A stretch of DNA of 64,000 nucleotides from Pseudaeromonas sp963677375 (GCA_963677375.2 CAXXIF010000021.1:62001-126000); one strand, 5' to 3'. Positions 29,581 to 39,501 are shown, numbered from the stretch's first letter. Notes: generated from the letters alone by a model not told the origin. Made by a program: numbers and translations.

Positions 29581-30777
29581 TTAACGCTCCACTAATGCCA
29601 TTCTGCGGTTGTAACTGTTCATCAGGAACGAGGTTGCAATACTAATGCTCAGATAGACCGCCATTGTCATCGCCGTCACTTCAATCGCCTGCCCTGTCTG
29701 ATTAAGAGTGGTACCCATGAAGACAGAGACCAGATCGGGATAACCAATGGCCGTCGCCAGTGACGAGTTCTTGGTTAAATTCAGGTATTGACTGGTCAAT
29801 GGTGGAATGATGACGCGCAGGGCTTGGGGTATGACTACCAGACGGAGCGTCTGCCCCTGGCTCAAGCTCAACGCATGAGCCGCCTCTGTTTGCCCCTTAC
29901 TGACGGCATTGATTCCGGAGCGGACAATCTCGGCGATAAAAGCTGCCGTGTAGATGGTCAACGCCATCAAGAGAGCCGCCAGCTCGGGAATGATGGTCAT
30001 CCCGCCTTTGAAATTGAAACCTTGCAGATGAGGTAAATCGACATCCATCGGACGCCCGACAATGAAAAATGTCAGCATCGGCAAACCGATTATCGCACCC
30101 AGTGCCATCCAACCCGCTGGATATTGAACACCGGTAGCTAAACGTCGATTTTTAGCCCAGCGTAATAGAGCCCAACTCGCAATCAGCGCAATCCCCAACG
30201 CAGCCAGTACGAAACCGATCCCCTCGTTAAAAACAGGGGCCGGCATTGAAAGCCCACGGATATTAAGGAATATCGCATCGCCCCAGTTCAGGCTTTGCTT
30301 GGGTGAGGGCAATGTCCGTAACACGGCGAAATACCAGAAGAATATTTGCAATAGCAGAGGGATATTACGAAACGTCTCTATGTACAGAGTGGCAACCTTG
30401 GAGACCAGCCAGTTGCGGGATAAACGGGCTACACCCAATAAAAAACCCAGCAGGGTGGCTAATATGATACCCAATGCCGATACAACCAGTGTATTGACTA
30501 ACCCCACCAGAAACGTACGGCCATAGCTATAGGATTCATCATAGGGGATCAAGCTTTGAATAATACCGAAGCCCGCACGATGGGAAAGAAATTCAAACCC
30601 GGAGGCTATGCCTCGAGTATGCATGTTGTGCAAGGTATTGCTAATGATATAAAACAGCGTGCCAGCCACGGCCAGAGCAACCAGGCCCTGAAAGAAATAA
30701 GCTCGAATGGCACTGTCGTAATACCAGCGCACCTGAGGTGTGACTGATGACTTTGATGCAGGGGATCGAATAGCCAT
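29581..30777 (-). CDS. aapQ: General L-amino acid ABC transporter permease AapQ
   Basis: A 398-residue permease (E. coli YhdX is 393). A HisMQ-type core has an inserted soluble and membrane region in the middle. The EAA loop is AEIVRSGINAVSKGQTEAAHALSLSQG near residue 310. AGGAAG five bases before ATG 30777 fixes the start and removes an upstream extension. It pairs with AapM. Confidence 0.92.
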   Translation of the reverse strand: MAIRSPASKSSVTPQVRWYYDSAIRAYFFQGLVALAVAGTLFYIISNTLHNMHTRGIASGFEFLSHRAGFGIIQSLIPYDESYSYGRTFLVGLVNTLVVSALGIILATLLGFLLGVARLSRNWLVSKVATLYIETFRNIPLLLQIFFWYFAVLRTLPSPKQSLNWGDAIFLNIRGLSMPAPVFNEGIGFVLAALGIALIASWALLRWAKNRRLATGVQYPAGWMALGAIIGLPMLTFFIVGRPMDVDLPHLQGFNFKGGMTIIPELAALLMALTIYTAAFIAEIVRSGINAVSKGQTEAAHALSLSQGQTLRLVVIPQALRVIIPPLTSQYLNLTKNSSLATAIGYPDLVSVFMGTTLNQTGQAIEVTAMTMAVYLSISIATSFLMNSYNRRMALVER

Positions 30778-30861
30778 AATGACTTCCTGACTAATGCGGC
30801 TATAAATACAGGTTCGATGAAATGAGCATGACGGCAATGGCCGTCATGCCCCACCGCCTGT

Positions 30862-31893
30862 TTAGCGAATAGGCGGCGCGTACATGAAGCCACCCTGGTT
30901 CCAGAGTGCATTCACACCACGGTCGATACCCAGCGGCGAACCTTTCCCTACGGTGCGTTCAAATACTTCCCCGTAGTTACCCACTTGCTTAACGATCTGG
31001 TAACCCCAGTCAGCCTGGATGCCCAGAACTTTTCCTGATGGCTCTTCCAATCCCAGCAGTCGGCGAACATCCGGATTCTTCGAATCCTTCATCGCATCCA
31101 CATTCTTGCTAGTCACGCCCAGTTCTTCTGCGCTGACCATGGCAAACAAAGTCCATTTCACCAAGGTGGACCACTGTTCATCACCTTGACGAACGGCCGG
31201 GCCCAGTGGCTCCTTGGAGATCACTTCTGGCAGGACCATGGCATCGCCTGGCTTGGCCAGCTTGATCTTCAATGCATACAGTTGTGATTGATCGGACGTC
31301 AATACATCACAACGACCCGATTCGAAGCCCTTGACGGTTTGATCCGAGGTATCAAACACTACAGGGGTAAACTTCATACCATTGGCTTTGAAATAATCCG
31401 ACACATTCAGTTCTGTGGTAGTCCCGGCCTGAATACAAATTGAAGCACCATCCAATTCCTTGGCACTCTTCACGCCCAGGGCCTTGTTCACCAGAAAGCC
31501 TTGTCCATCGTAGTAAAGCGTGGAAGTGAACGTCAGCCCCATGGTGGCATCGCGGCTCAGTGTCCAGGTGGTATTACGAGACAACACATCGACTTCACCG
31601 GATTGCAGCGCGGTAAAACGCTCTTTGGCATTCAGGGGAATAAACTTCACCTTGTTGGCATCACCAAAGATGCCAGCCGCTAGAGCATGGCAAAGATCGA
31701 CATCAATCCCTTCCCAGACCCCCTTGGCATTCGGGTTGGAAAAACCAGGCAAACCATCGCTGACGCCACATTGCAGCTCACCCTTTTTCTTGATTTGCGC
31801 CAGAGTGTCGCCTGAAGCAGCCTGAGCTTGACCGGCCATCAGCAACAGCATGGCGGAGGTAGCGATGGAGAGAACTTTCATTTTCTTCTGCAT
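30862..31893 (-). CDS. aapJ: General L-amino acid ABC transporter substrate-binding protein AapJ
   Basis: A 343-residue periplasmic binding protein. The signal peptide MQKKMKVLSIATSAMLLLMA ends near GQAQA-ASG. The bacterial solute-binding family 3 fold follows, with KGELQCGVSDGLPGFSNPN, GIDVDLCHALAAGIFGD and DVLSRNTTWT. GGAAGAAG precedes ATG 31893. It delivers a broad range of L-amino acids to AapQM in Rhizobium. Substrate range here is inferred. First gene of the operon. Confidence 0.93.
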   Translation of the reverse strand: MQKKMKVLSIATSAMLLLMAGQAQAASGDTLAQIKKKGELQCGVSDGLPGFSNPNAKGVWEGIDVDLCHALAAGIFGDANKVKFIPLNAKERFTALQSGEVDVLSRNTTWTLSRDATMGLTFTSTLYYDGQGFLVNKALGVKSAKELDGASICIQAGTTTELNVSDYFKANGMKFTPVVFDTSDQTVKGFESGRCDVLTSDQSQLYALKIKLAKPGDAMVLPEVISKEPLGPAVRQGDEQWSTLVKWTLFAMVSAEELGVTSKNVDAMKDSKNPDVRRLLGLEEPSGKVLGIQADWGYQIVKQVGNYGEVFERTVGKGSPLGIDRGVNALWNQGGFMYAPPIR

Positions 31894-32358
31894 GTGTCTT
31901 CTTCCCTGTAATTGTTGTGAACTGAATTGGATCTCGAAACGTAACCCATTGGATATCGTTATCCAGCCCAAGTACCGCCTCTTCATCGTCCAACTATGAC
32001 GCGAACGACTGGATATTCGGCTCCTTCGCTAGGCGAAGCCCCGATTAATCACTACAAAGCAAGGACCGTGCCAGTGATTTATCGATTAACCCAACATGGG
32101 TGCAGGTCACGTCAGTTGGTAAACGAAATCCGCCGTAGAAAGCGGTGTAACAGGCAACGAGGCGCCATTCCAATACGAGTAACGGCATGAGCAGGGACTA
32201 TAAACGCAGCAAACATCCGCTAGCGGTTATGGTGACAACGAGGTTTCGAAACGCACCAAAATTGCGCACCATAAAATGGCGTAATAAGGATAGGAAGAAT
32301 AAAATAACATCAAGGGGGAAAGTGTAGATTGCAACGAAGTTAGCACTCCAGAGCCTAT
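31894..32358. other. 465-base intergenic region between aapJ and the RluA-like gene
   Basis: No convincing gene is present. The part next to aapJ should carry the operon promoter and 5' leader. One imperfect hairpin, GGCTCCTTCGC-TAG-GCGAAGCC, lies at 32019-32040 and has no T-run. Nothing else was recognised. Confidence 0.45.
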
Positions 32359-33027
32359 TTACCCCTGCAATAGATCCTGGATGGCCTGTTGAACCACTGG
32401 CTGTGCGAACCAATCCCCCTGCCCGGGCAAAGCGCTAAAACTCCACTCTTGTCCGGCATAGACAAAACCGAGCCGTGCCGCATGCAGATAGACGCGATCC
32501 GCCACACCTGCACCATATAATTCATCGCCGATGATCGGTGAGCCTAAACTTTTCAGCGCCACCCGGATCTGATGGGTTTTGCCCGTTTTGGGCTTGACCT
32601 GAAACAATCGCAATCCACCGCCCAAACCAACGCTGTTGAACCAGGTGATGGCAGGATTATTCATTTCTCGGCTCAGCAACCAGCTCCCCCGGCGGCCGCG
32701 CTCCATATCCCCCTTGACCCAGCCCTGCTTTTTCTTCGGCTTATGCTGACTCAATGCCAGATACTCTTTTTCCATTTTTCGCTCAGCAAACGCCATGCTC
32801 AATTGTCGATTGGCCTCTGTACTCCGTGCCAATAGCAGGACTCCCGATGTCACCTTATCCAGCCGGTGCACGGGATAGAGCGTCATATCCAGCTGGCGGC
32901 GAGCCTCACTGACCAGACCTGACATCTCGTTCTCATCATGCATGCCAATCCCTGGGGCTTTATTCAGCACGACGAAGTCAGGTTGAATGTCTAGCAAAGA
33001 AAATCCATGAAAAGACGCTGATGTCAT
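32359..33027 (-). CDS. RluA-family pseudouridine synthase (TIGR01621-like)
   Basis: A 222-residue synthase with the catalytic aspartate in YPVHRLDKVTSGVLLLA and later motifs TGKTHQIRVALKSLGSPIIGDELYG. It lacks an S4 domain. The short form with DFVVLNKAPGIGMHDE at the start resembles the Vibrio and Aeromonas TIGR01621 group, for which the RNA target is unknown to me. ATG 33027 lacks a strong ribosome site, but upstream sequence runs into a terminator and a tRNA, so a longer protein is impossible. Confidence 0.85.
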   Translation of the reverse strand: MTSASFHGFSLLDIQPDFVVLNKAPGIGMHDENEMSGLVSEARRQLDMTLYPVHRLDKVTSGVLLLARSTEANRQLSMAFAERKMEKEYLALSQHKPKKKQGWVKGDMERGRRGSWLLSREMNNPAITWFNSVGLGGGLRLFQVKPKTGKTHQIRVALKSLGSPIIGDELYGAGVADRVYLHAARLGFVYAGQEWSFSALPGQGDWFAQPVVQQAIQDLLQG

Positions 33028-33055
33028 GACACAAACTCGATAAAAGTCACATAGC

Positions 33056-33085
33056 AAAAGAGCGAGACCTAAGTCTCGCTCTTTC
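33056..33085 (-). terminator. tRNA-Ser terminator
   Basis: On the minus strand the arms AAGAGCGAGAC and GTCTCGCTCTT around TTAG are followed by T residues, just after the tRNA-Ser 3' end. Confidence 0.85.
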
Positions 33086-33089
33086 AATC

Positions 33090-33177
33090 TGGCGGAGGGG
33101 GTGGGATTTGAACCCACGGATGGTTGCCCATCGACGGTTTTCAAGACCGTTGCATTCAGCCGCTCTGCCACCCCTCC
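33090..33177 (-). tRNA. tRNA-Ser (anticodon TGA)
   Basis: An 88-base class II tRNA with acceptor stem GGAGGGG/CCCCTCC, a long variable arm and encoded CCA at the 3' end. The anticodon is TGA, complement at 33141-33143, in loop CTTGAAA. The T loop reads GGTTCAAATCC. It decodes UCA and related serine codons. Confidence 0.96.
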
Positions 33178-33365
33178 GAACGCCGAAGATACTACTAAAG
33201 GCATTTACTGTTGTAAACCCCTAATCTCGCTAGATAATTTGTTTGCTCATCCTTTAATCAGCCTCTGGGTTTCAGGATCAAAACCAGGCGCCATAATTCC
33301 TTATTTTTTATGTTGTATTAGATTTCGAGTACCATAGCAGACACCACAACCTAGCTAGATTTTCT

Positions 33366-35519
33366 ATGCCAAAGACTCTCTCTCACTCTTTGCGTCGTAT
33401 CACGATGAATAGCCATTTTTTCTTTGCACTGAAGGTCATGGTTGCCATTCTGGGTAGCCTGATCCCGGCATTGGCCTGGGGCATGATCCAGGAGACGGTC
33501 ATTCTGTCGTTGGGGGTGGTGGCTGGCGCCATTGGTGAGCCTGACGATAGCGTGCCTGGGCGCATCAAGAATCTCGGTGTCACCATGCTCTGTTTCGTGA
33601 TAGCCACGGTATCGGTGCAACTGCTGTATCCCTATCCATGGTTATTCGCCACCGGGCTGTTCCTCTCCACCATAGGCTTCATCATGCTCGGTGCATTGGG
33701 GCCCCGTTATGCCACCATCAGTTTTGGCTCTCTGCTGGTCGCTATCTATTCCATGCTGGGTGCCGCCCATTCACCGCACCTATGGTTTCAGCCGCTGTGG
33801 CTCTGTGTGGGTGCCCTCTGGTATGGGATTGTCTCTCTGCTCTGGCTCAAAGCCCTCCCCCATAAAGCGGTGCATGAGCAGCTTGCCCAGGTATTTTTCG
33901 CCCTGAGTCAGTACTTTTATGAAAAGTCACACTTCTTCCCCGTCCAGCGCGAACAGATGGCCACCATTCGCCATAACCTAGGGCAATTGAACATCAGCTG
34001 TATCTCCAATATGCAGATCACCAAAGAGATGCTCAGCGGACGCCTGACCGCAGGCTGGGACCCGCATCTTGAGCGACTGTTGCAGCTCTATCTGCTGGCA
34101 CAAGAGATCCACGAGCGCGTAGTCGCCAGCCATTATCTCTACGACCGTTTGCGGGATGACCTGCAATGCCATGCCATTCTGGATGGTTTTCGCGAAGTGC
34201 TCGAACAGTTGGGCAACAGCTCGAAGCAACTGGGTTATGCCATTCTGATGCAGCGCGGCTACGCCCCAGAGAAAGGGCTGACCTGGATCATGAGTGCTCT
34301 GCGGGATCAACTGGCCTACATACAGCTGCAACAGGAAATTTCTGGTCCCCTACGTTCTTCATTGGTGTTTTTGCAGCAGAATCTGGCGGCCATTTTGCAG
34401 CTCTTCGAACAAGCCGCCGAATTAACCGAACAGCTCGATGCCCCCATCAGTCAGCTGAGTCATCGGCAGCTCGCTAAATCCCCAAGTGCCGATCTCAAAC
34501 AGGTTAGCCAGCAACTGGTAAAGCCATCGCCCCTGTTTTACCACGCCCTGCGAATGGCGGTCTGCCTGGTCTCCGCTTATGGATTGCTGCAATTGTTTGC
34601 CATCCAGCAGGGATTCTGGGTGCTGTTGACCTGTCTGTTTGTGTGTCAATCCAGTTATACCGATACCCGCCGCCGGATTTTCCAGCGCATTGGCGGTACC
34701 TTGCTCGGCATTCTGCTCGGAACTCCCCTGATCTGGTTAAGTCCAACTCCCCAGTTCCAGTTATTTGGTATGGCCGCCGCCGCCATCCTCTTCTTTTCCC
34801 AACTCCGCAGTAATTACAGCGCAGCCGTAACATTCATCACACTCTATGCACTGAGTGCCTTTGGCTTATTGGGCGTTCAGAGCAACGTTCTACTACTTCC
34901 CCGGCTATTCGATACCCTTCTGGGCGCCGGGATCGCCTTCATCGCGGTCATGGGATTATGGCCGGAATGGCAGCACCGCCATGTGCCCCAACTCCTGCAA
35001 AACTCTCTGCAAGCCTGTAAAAGCTATCTGCAAGGTATTGTTCTTGAAACATCCGGCGGCAGTGATGAACTGCATTACCGCATCGTCAGACGCCAGGCTC
35101 ATGTCGCAGACAATGCATTGGCCCGGGCCTGGCAAAACATGCTGGCAGAGCCGAAAGATAAACGCCGATTTTTGCGTGTATGCGCCGCGTTAACCCAGCG
35201 CAGCCACACGCTGATTGCTTATATCTCCACACTGGGCGCTCATCGGGCTCTACTCAATGGACAGTTTCAGCCGGCGCAGACTATGTTGGTCGAGCAGATC
35301 ACGCAGGTGCTGGATGCCACTGCAGCGACCATTGCTGGCACCGCCACAACTCAGGGCAAGCTGGTTGAGTTAGACCAAATCGCCAGTCTGATGCCCGGCA
35401 AAGATCCGGATGCCGCTTGGCTCATCCAGCAAGAGTTGCTATTGGTCGCCGGACAGGCGAATGAACTTCTGCGCCTGAGCTGGCTACTCGACCCCTTGAA
35501 GTTAACAAGTCGCCATTGA
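33366..35519 (+). CDS. yccS: YccS-like FUSC family membrane protein
   Basis: A 717-residue protein of the YccS/YhfK group. Two blocks of about six membrane spans (residues 20-165 and 390-530) alternate with two soluble helical domains. The N-terminal VVAGAIGEPDDSVPGRIKNL and PRYATISFGSLLVAIYSMLGAA match the E. coli protein in recall. The FUSC signature FQRIGGTLLGILLGTP lies in the second membrane block. Related FUSC proteins export aromatic acids, but YccS function is unproven. An internal ATG at 33405 could be the true start. The tusE gene follows closely, with 36 bases between. Confidence 0.87.
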   Translation: MPKTLSHSLRRITMNSHFFFALKVMVAILGSLIPALAWGMIQETVILSLGVVAGAIGEPDDSVPGRIKNLGVTMLCFVIATVSVQLLYPYPWLFATGLFLSTIGFIMLGALGPRYATISFGSLLVAIYSMLGAAHSPHLWFQPLWLCVGALWYGIVSLLWLKALPHKAVHEQLAQVFFALSQYFYEKSHFFPVQREQMATIRHNLGQLNISCISNMQITKEMLSGRLTAGWDPHLERLLQLYLLAQEIHERVVASHYLYDRLRDDLQCHAILDGFREVLEQLGNSSKQLGYAILMQRGYAPEKGLTWIMSALRDQLAYIQLQQEISGPLRSSLVFLQQNLAAILQLFEQAAELTEQLDAPISQLSHRQLAKSPSADLKQVSQQLVKPSPLFYHALRMAVCLVSAYGLLQLFAIQQGFWVLLTCLFVCQSSYTDTRRRIFQRIGGTLLGILLGTPLIWLSPTPQFQLFGMAAAAILFFSQLRSNYSAAVTFITLYALSAFGLLGVQSNVLLLPRLFDTLLGAGIAFIAVMGLWPEWQHRHVPQLLQNSLQACKSYLQGIVLETSGGSDELHYRIVRRQAHVADNALARAWQNMLAEPKDKRRFLRVCAALTQRSHTLIAYISTLGAHRALLNGQFQPAQTMLVEQITQVLDATAATIAGTATTQGKLVELDQIASLMPGKDPDAAWLIQQELLLVAGQANELLRLSWLLDPLKLTSRH

Positions 35520-35555
35520 GTGGTAGAATGCGCCCCCGCGACTAGGAGAGCCGTC

Positions 35556-35885
35556 ATGTTGGTATTGGCAGGAAAAACGATTGAAACCGATGCTCAGGGT
35601 TATCTCAAGCATCTGGATGATTGGAATGAAGAGCTGGCCTTACAGATCGCCGAGCTGGAGTCTATTGCGATGAGTGAAGCGCATTGGGAAGTGGTGCGCT
35701 TCGTCCGCGCCTTCTATCAGGAATACAAGACCTCTCCCGCCATTCGGGCTCTGGTGAAAGCCATGGAACAGAAATATGGCATAGAAAAGGGATCGAGCCG
35801 CTATCTCTACAAGCTATTCCCTAAGGGACCGGCAAAACAGGCCACCAAAATCGCCGGTATCCCCAAGCCTGCAAAATGTATTTAA
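35556..35885 (+). CDS. tusE: Sulfurtransferase TusE
   Basis: A 109-residue protein, same length as E. coli TusE. HWEVVRFVRAFYQEYKTSPAIRALVKAM and LFPKGPAKQATKIAGIPKPAKCI are hallmark stretches. The penultimate cysteine is the persulfide carrier. TusE takes sulfur from TusBCD and passes it to MnmA for 2-thiouridine in tRNA. AGGAG before ATG 35556 decides the start. No TusBCD or MnmA gene is in the window. Confidence 0.95.
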   Translation: MLVLAGKTIETDAQGYLKHLDDWNEELALQIAELESIAMSEAHWEVVRFVRAFYQEYKTSPAIRALVKAMEQKYGIEKGSSRYLYKLFPKGPAKQATKIAGIPKPAKCI

Positions 35886-35890
35886 TGCCA

Positions 35891-35925
35891 GAGCCCATTC
35901 AGCGTTTCACTCGCGCTATGGGCTC
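35891..35925. terminator. Hairpin between tusE and tRNA-Cys
   Basis: Inverted repeat GAGCCCAT-TC-AGCG with CGCT-ATGGGCTC. It lies between converging tusE and the tRNA genes. No T-run follows on either strand, so termination is only likely. Confidence 0.5.
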
Positions 35926-36048
35926 CACGATCATGTATTGGATACACCGAAGGCAAGAGCCTAGACCACAACGGTACGACAGTAGAGCTCGGTCAACAGG
36001 CGTTGGGTAGCAAGAGAGTGTGAAATAGCTCGCAAGAGAGTTGGAAAT

Positions 36049-36122
36049 TGGAGGCGCGTTCCGGAGTCGAACCGGACTAGGCGGATTTGCAATCCGCTAC
36101 ATAACCGCTTTGTTAACGCGCC
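36049..36122 (-). tRNA. tRNA-Cys (anticodon GCA)
   Basis: A 74-base tRNA with acceptor GGCGCG/CGCGCC, T loop GGTTCGACTCC and encoded CCA. The anticodon GCA, complement at 36088-36090, lies in loop ATTGCAAAT. Downstream of tRNA-Gly on the same strand. Confidence 0.96.
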
Positions 36123-36143
36123 ATAGAGAAGGGTGTAGAAACT

Positions 36144-36219
<76 letters not shown>

Positions 36220-36346
36220 TTTGCAACGAACACGGCCGTTCGTTGGGCTGGCATTTTAGCGGCCTGAAGAACAGAGTCAACCATCACGATAACAACGCTG
36301 ACTCGTTCGCTGAATTTTTCATCATTCTGCCCAAATAGGTATCACA

Positions 36347-36898
36347 CTAATTTCGGCTCATAGTTAAGTCACCCCATGCGGCCTTCAAATACTGCATCAT
36401 GGAGGAGAAGGTCAATATCACGGCGATGTAGAGCAGTACATAGGAGGCCCAAACCACCCAGATATTGGCTTCCCAGATCAAACCAGTCAGCGCCATCATC
36501 TGGATCGTAGTCTTCCATTTCCCCATCCAGCCCACCGCCACACTGGATCGTTTGCCCAGCTCGGCCATCCACTCCCGGAGCGCTGAAATCAAGATTTCAC
36601 GACCAATCATGGTCAACGCCGGGATGGTAACTATGATGGTGCTGTAATGTTCAACGATCAAAACCAGCGCAGTAGACACCATGATTTTGTCGGCAACCGG
36701 GTCAAGAAAAGCCCCAAATGCCGTACTTTGATTCAGGCGGCGTGCCAGATAGCCATCAAACCAATCGGTTGCAGCCGCCAGGACAAACATGCTGGCAGCC
36801 CATAGGTTGGACCATTCATAGGGCATATAAAACAGAATGACGAAAACCGGAATCAGGAAAATCCGGAACAGGGTCAGCATATTAGGAATATTTAACAT
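36347..36898 (-). CDS. pgsA: CDP-diacylglycerol-glycerol-3-phosphate 3-phosphatidyltransferase
   Basis: A 183-residue inner membrane enzyme making phosphatidylglycerophosphate. The CDP-alcohol phosphatidyltransferase motif DG-x2-AR-x8-G-x3-D-x3-D is read in DWFDGYLARRLNQ followed by FGAFLDPVADK. About four to five membrane spans. Start at ATG 36898 (MLNIPNMLTLF) is by comparison with E. coli; an adjacent ATG at 36901 is equally possible. Just downstream of uvrC, as in E. coli. Confidence 0.94.
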   Translation of the reverse strand: MLNIPNMLTLFRIFLIPVFVILFYMPYEWSNLWAASMFVLAAATDWFDGYLARRLNQSTAFGAFLDPVADKIMVSTALVLIVEHYSTIIVTIPALTMIGREILISALREWMAELGKRSSVAVGWMGKWKTTIQMMALTGLIWEANIWVVWASYVLLYIAVILTFSSMMQYLKAAWGDLTMSRN

Positions 36899-36945
36899 CA
36901 TGTCACGCCACGGCAAATTTGCTGGCCCATGTTGCCCGATTCGAT

Positions 36946-38778
36946 CTAATGATGCAATGCGTCATGTATCTTACTCGCTAACTCCAGACTGATGCCCGGT
37001 ACCTTGGCCAATTGCTCGATACTGGCTTGCTTGACCTCCTGCATACCGCCCAAAAATTTCAGCAAGGCTTGTCGACGTTTAGCGCCTACTCCGGGGATGT
37101 CCTCCAGAGCACTGGCAACCCGAGCCTTGCTGCGTCGAGCCCGATGTCCGGTAATTGCAAAGCGATGGGATTCATCCCGGATATGTTGGATCAGATGCAA
37201 CGCGGGTAGATCATTGGAAAAATGTAATTCCTCGTGAGTCTCACCCAGAATAAGGGTCTCAAGGCCGGGCTTGCGGCTTTCACCTTTGGCGATACCGATA
37301 AGCAAGGGGTACTTGCCACCCAGCTTGTCGAGATGGCGAGCCAGGATCTCTTCAGCTCGCGCCAATTGTCCTTTGCCACCATCAATAAACAGAATATCCG
37401 GTACTTTCTCCGGCGCTTGCTGTTTGCCAAAACGCCGCTCCAGCGCCTGGGCCATAGCCGCATAATCATCCCCTCCCGTGATCCCGCTGATGTTGAAACG
37501 GCGGTATTCACTACTCAGGGGCCCTTCCCGATTAAAGACCACGCAGGAAGCCACAGTGTTTTCTCCCATGGTATGGGAAATATCGAAGCACTCCATGCGC
37601 GTGATGGGCGATTGAAGCTCCAGCAGCTCTTCGAGCTGCACAAAGCGCTGTTGCTGGGTCGACTTATGGCTCAATTTACTCAGCAGTGCCGCTTGAGCAT
37701 TAGTACTGGCCAATTTAATGTAGCGCGCCCGCTCACTCCGGGTCCGGCTGCTGACACGAACCCCATAACCCGCGGCCTCAGAAAAAGTAGCCGCCAAGGC
37801 CTCTTCATCTTCCAGTTCGCAATCCAGCAAAACTTCACTGGGGATCTGTCGACCCGCCATGCCCGAGAGATAGAACTGCAGGAGAAAAGCATGCAGCAGT
37901 TCGTCAAACTCGACAACGGCTGGCAAGGTCGGGAAGTAGTTACGACTACCCAATACCTTGCCCTGGCGAATAAATAGCACATGGACACTCGCCACCCCCT
38001 GCTCCATGGCCGCACCGATCACATCCATATCGTCCAGCACATTGCCACTGACCGACTGCTGTTCCTGCACCTTGCGCAAAGCAAGCAGTTGATCGCGATA
38101 CCGCGCCGCCGCCTCGAAAGCGAGCTGACGACTGGCCTCGTCCATTTTACGGACCAGATCGTTCAGGATCTGCTGGTCCTTGCCCTGTAAAAACAGGCGA
38201 GCCAGCTCCACCTGAGCACGATACTCCTCGTCACTCACAAGCCCGGCCACGCAAGGGCCTGCGCAGCGCTTGAGCTGATACAGCAGGCAAGGCCGACTGC
38301 GATTGGCATATACAGAGTCATCACATTGCCGGATCGGAAACAGCTTCTGCATCAGGTGCAAACTCTCACGGACCGCCCCTCCGCTGGGATAGGGGCCAAA
38401 ATAATCCCCGGCAGCCTTGCGCGGCCCGCGATGCAGGGTTACGCGAGGATGAGTCTGATTAGTCAGCAAGATATAGGGATAGGACTTATCATCACGCAGC
38501 AGGATATTGTATTTGGGTTGGTGCTGCTTGATCAGGTTATGTTCCAGGATCAACGCCTCGGTTTCGGTGTGTGTCACCGTAAACTCGACATGATGGATAT
38601 GACTGACCAAGGCCCGGGTCTTGGTACTGCCGGGATCACGCCGGAAATAGGACCCTAGGCGCTTGACCAGATCCTTGGCTTTACCAACATAAAGAATGAT
38701 ACCGGCTTCATCCAGCATCCGGTAAACACCGGGCTGATGCGGTACTGAGGCAAGAAAGGCCTTATGATCAAACGGCAT
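36946..38778 (-). CDS. uvrC: Excinuclease ABC subunit C
   Basis: A 610-residue protein, same length as E. coli UvrC. The GIY-YIG nuclease is at residues about 14-95 (GVYRMLDEAGIILYVGKAKDL) and cuts 3' of the lesion. The four-cysteine-like region CLLYQLKRCAGPC and a UVR helix pair follow. The RNase H-like half, with ECFDISHTMGENTVAS and FIDGGKGQL, cuts 5'. It ends with helix-hairpin-helix DNA-binding motifs (LEDIPGVGAKRRQALLKFLGG and KVPGISLELASKI). GAGGGGG precedes ATG 38778. Confidence 0.96.
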   Translation of the reverse strand: MPFDHKAFLASVPHQPGVYRMLDEAGIILYVGKAKDLVKRLGSYFRRDPGSTKTRALVSHIHHVEFTVTHTETEALILEHNLIKQHQPKYNILLRDDKSYPYILLTNQTHPRVTLHRGPRKAAGDYFGPYPSGGAVRESLHLMQKLFPIRQCDDSVYANRSRPCLLYQLKRCAGPCVAGLVSDEEYRAQVELARLFLQGKDQQILNDLVRKMDEASRQLAFEAAARYRDQLLALRKVQEQQSVSGNVLDDMDVIGAAMEQGVASVHVLFIRQGKVLGSRNYFPTLPAVVEFDELLHAFLLQFYLSGMAGRQIPSEVLLDCELEDEEALAATFSEAAGYGVRVSSRTRSERARYIKLASTNAQAALLSKLSHKSTQQQRFVQLEELLELQSPITRMECFDISHTMGENTVASCVVFNREGPLSSEYRRFNISGITGGDDYAAMAQALERRFGKQQAPEKVPDILFIDGGKGQLARAEEILARHLDKLGGKYPLLIGIAKGESRKPGLETLILGETHEELHFSNDLPALHLIQHIRDESHRFAITGHRARRSKARVASALEDIPGVGAKRRQALLKFLGGMQEVKQASIEQLAKVPGISLELASKIHDALHH

Positions 38779-38810
38779 GGACAGCAGCCCCCTCGATTCA
38801 TCCAGATATG

Positions 38811-38838
38811 AAAAAGGTGGCCATGGCCACCCTTTTTC
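38811..38838 (-). terminator. Terminator between uvrY and uvrC
   Basis: A perfect palindrome GGTGGCCATGGCCACC flanked by A and T runs. It follows the uvrY stop, so uvrC may be expressed partly by readthrough or by its own promoter. Confidence 0.8.
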
Positions 38839-38853
38839 GGTCAGACAGCGCAA

Positions 38854-39501
38854 CTAGAGCGACTGGGCATCCAGCATACCGTAACGCATGGCCATCCGCG
38901 TCAACTCGACATCGCCATTGATCTGCAACTTTTCAAATAACCGGTAACGATAGCTATTGACTGTCTTAGGACTGAGACTCAACTGCTCCGCGATATCATT
39001 GACCTTACAGCCACGAGTAATCATCAGCATGATCTGTAACTCGCGCTCGGAGAGTGCCTTGAACGGGTTCTCGGCATCATGGGTCGAAAACTGGCTTAAC
39101 GCCATCTGCTGGGCAATCTCGGGAGAGATATAACGCTGCCCGGAATGCACGGCTCGAATAGCATGGATCATTTCATCCGGTGCCGAACATTTAGTCAGGT
39201 AGCCAGCAGCACCCGCCTGCATGACCTTAGTAGGAAATGGGTTTTCACTGTGAACCGTTAGAACAATGATGCGGGCATCCGGTCGCGCCCGCAGGATCTT
39301 CTTTGTGGCTTCCAAGCCCCCAATACCCGGCATGTTCATATCCATCAGGATCACATCGGCTTCGTGTTCACGACACCACTGCACTGCAGTTTCACCGTTA
39401 ACGGCTTCACCTGTAACCTTCAGACCCCGAACATCTTCGAGTATGCGACGAATCCCTGTGCGTACCAGTTCATGATCATCAACCAGGAATACGCTAATCA
39501 A
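38854..39501 (-). CDS. uvrY: Response regulator UvrY (VarA/GacA family)
   Basis: A 215-residue NarL/FixJ regulator. The receiver has the phospho-acceptor Asp in DVILMDMNMPGIGG (about residue 54). The C-terminal LuxR-type helix-turn-helix has LSERELQIMLMITRGCKVNDIAEQLSLSPKTVNSYRYRLFEKL. With the kinase BarA it activates the CsrB/C-type RNAs and so the carbon storage switch. The start is TTG 39501, eight bases after GGAG, and gives the family N-terminus MISVFLVDDHELVRTG. A rare start codon suggests low translation. Confidence 0.94.
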   Translation of the reverse strand: MISVFLVDDHELVRTGIRRILEDVRGLKVTGEAVNGETAVQWCREHEADVILMDMNMPGIGGLEATKKILRARPDARIIVLTVHSENPFPTKVMQAGAAGYLTKCSAPDEMIHAIRAVHSGQRYISPEIAQQMALSQFSTHDAENPFKALSERELQIMLMITRGCKVNDIAEQLSLSPKTVNSYRYRLFEKLQINGDVELTRMAMRYGMLDAQSL

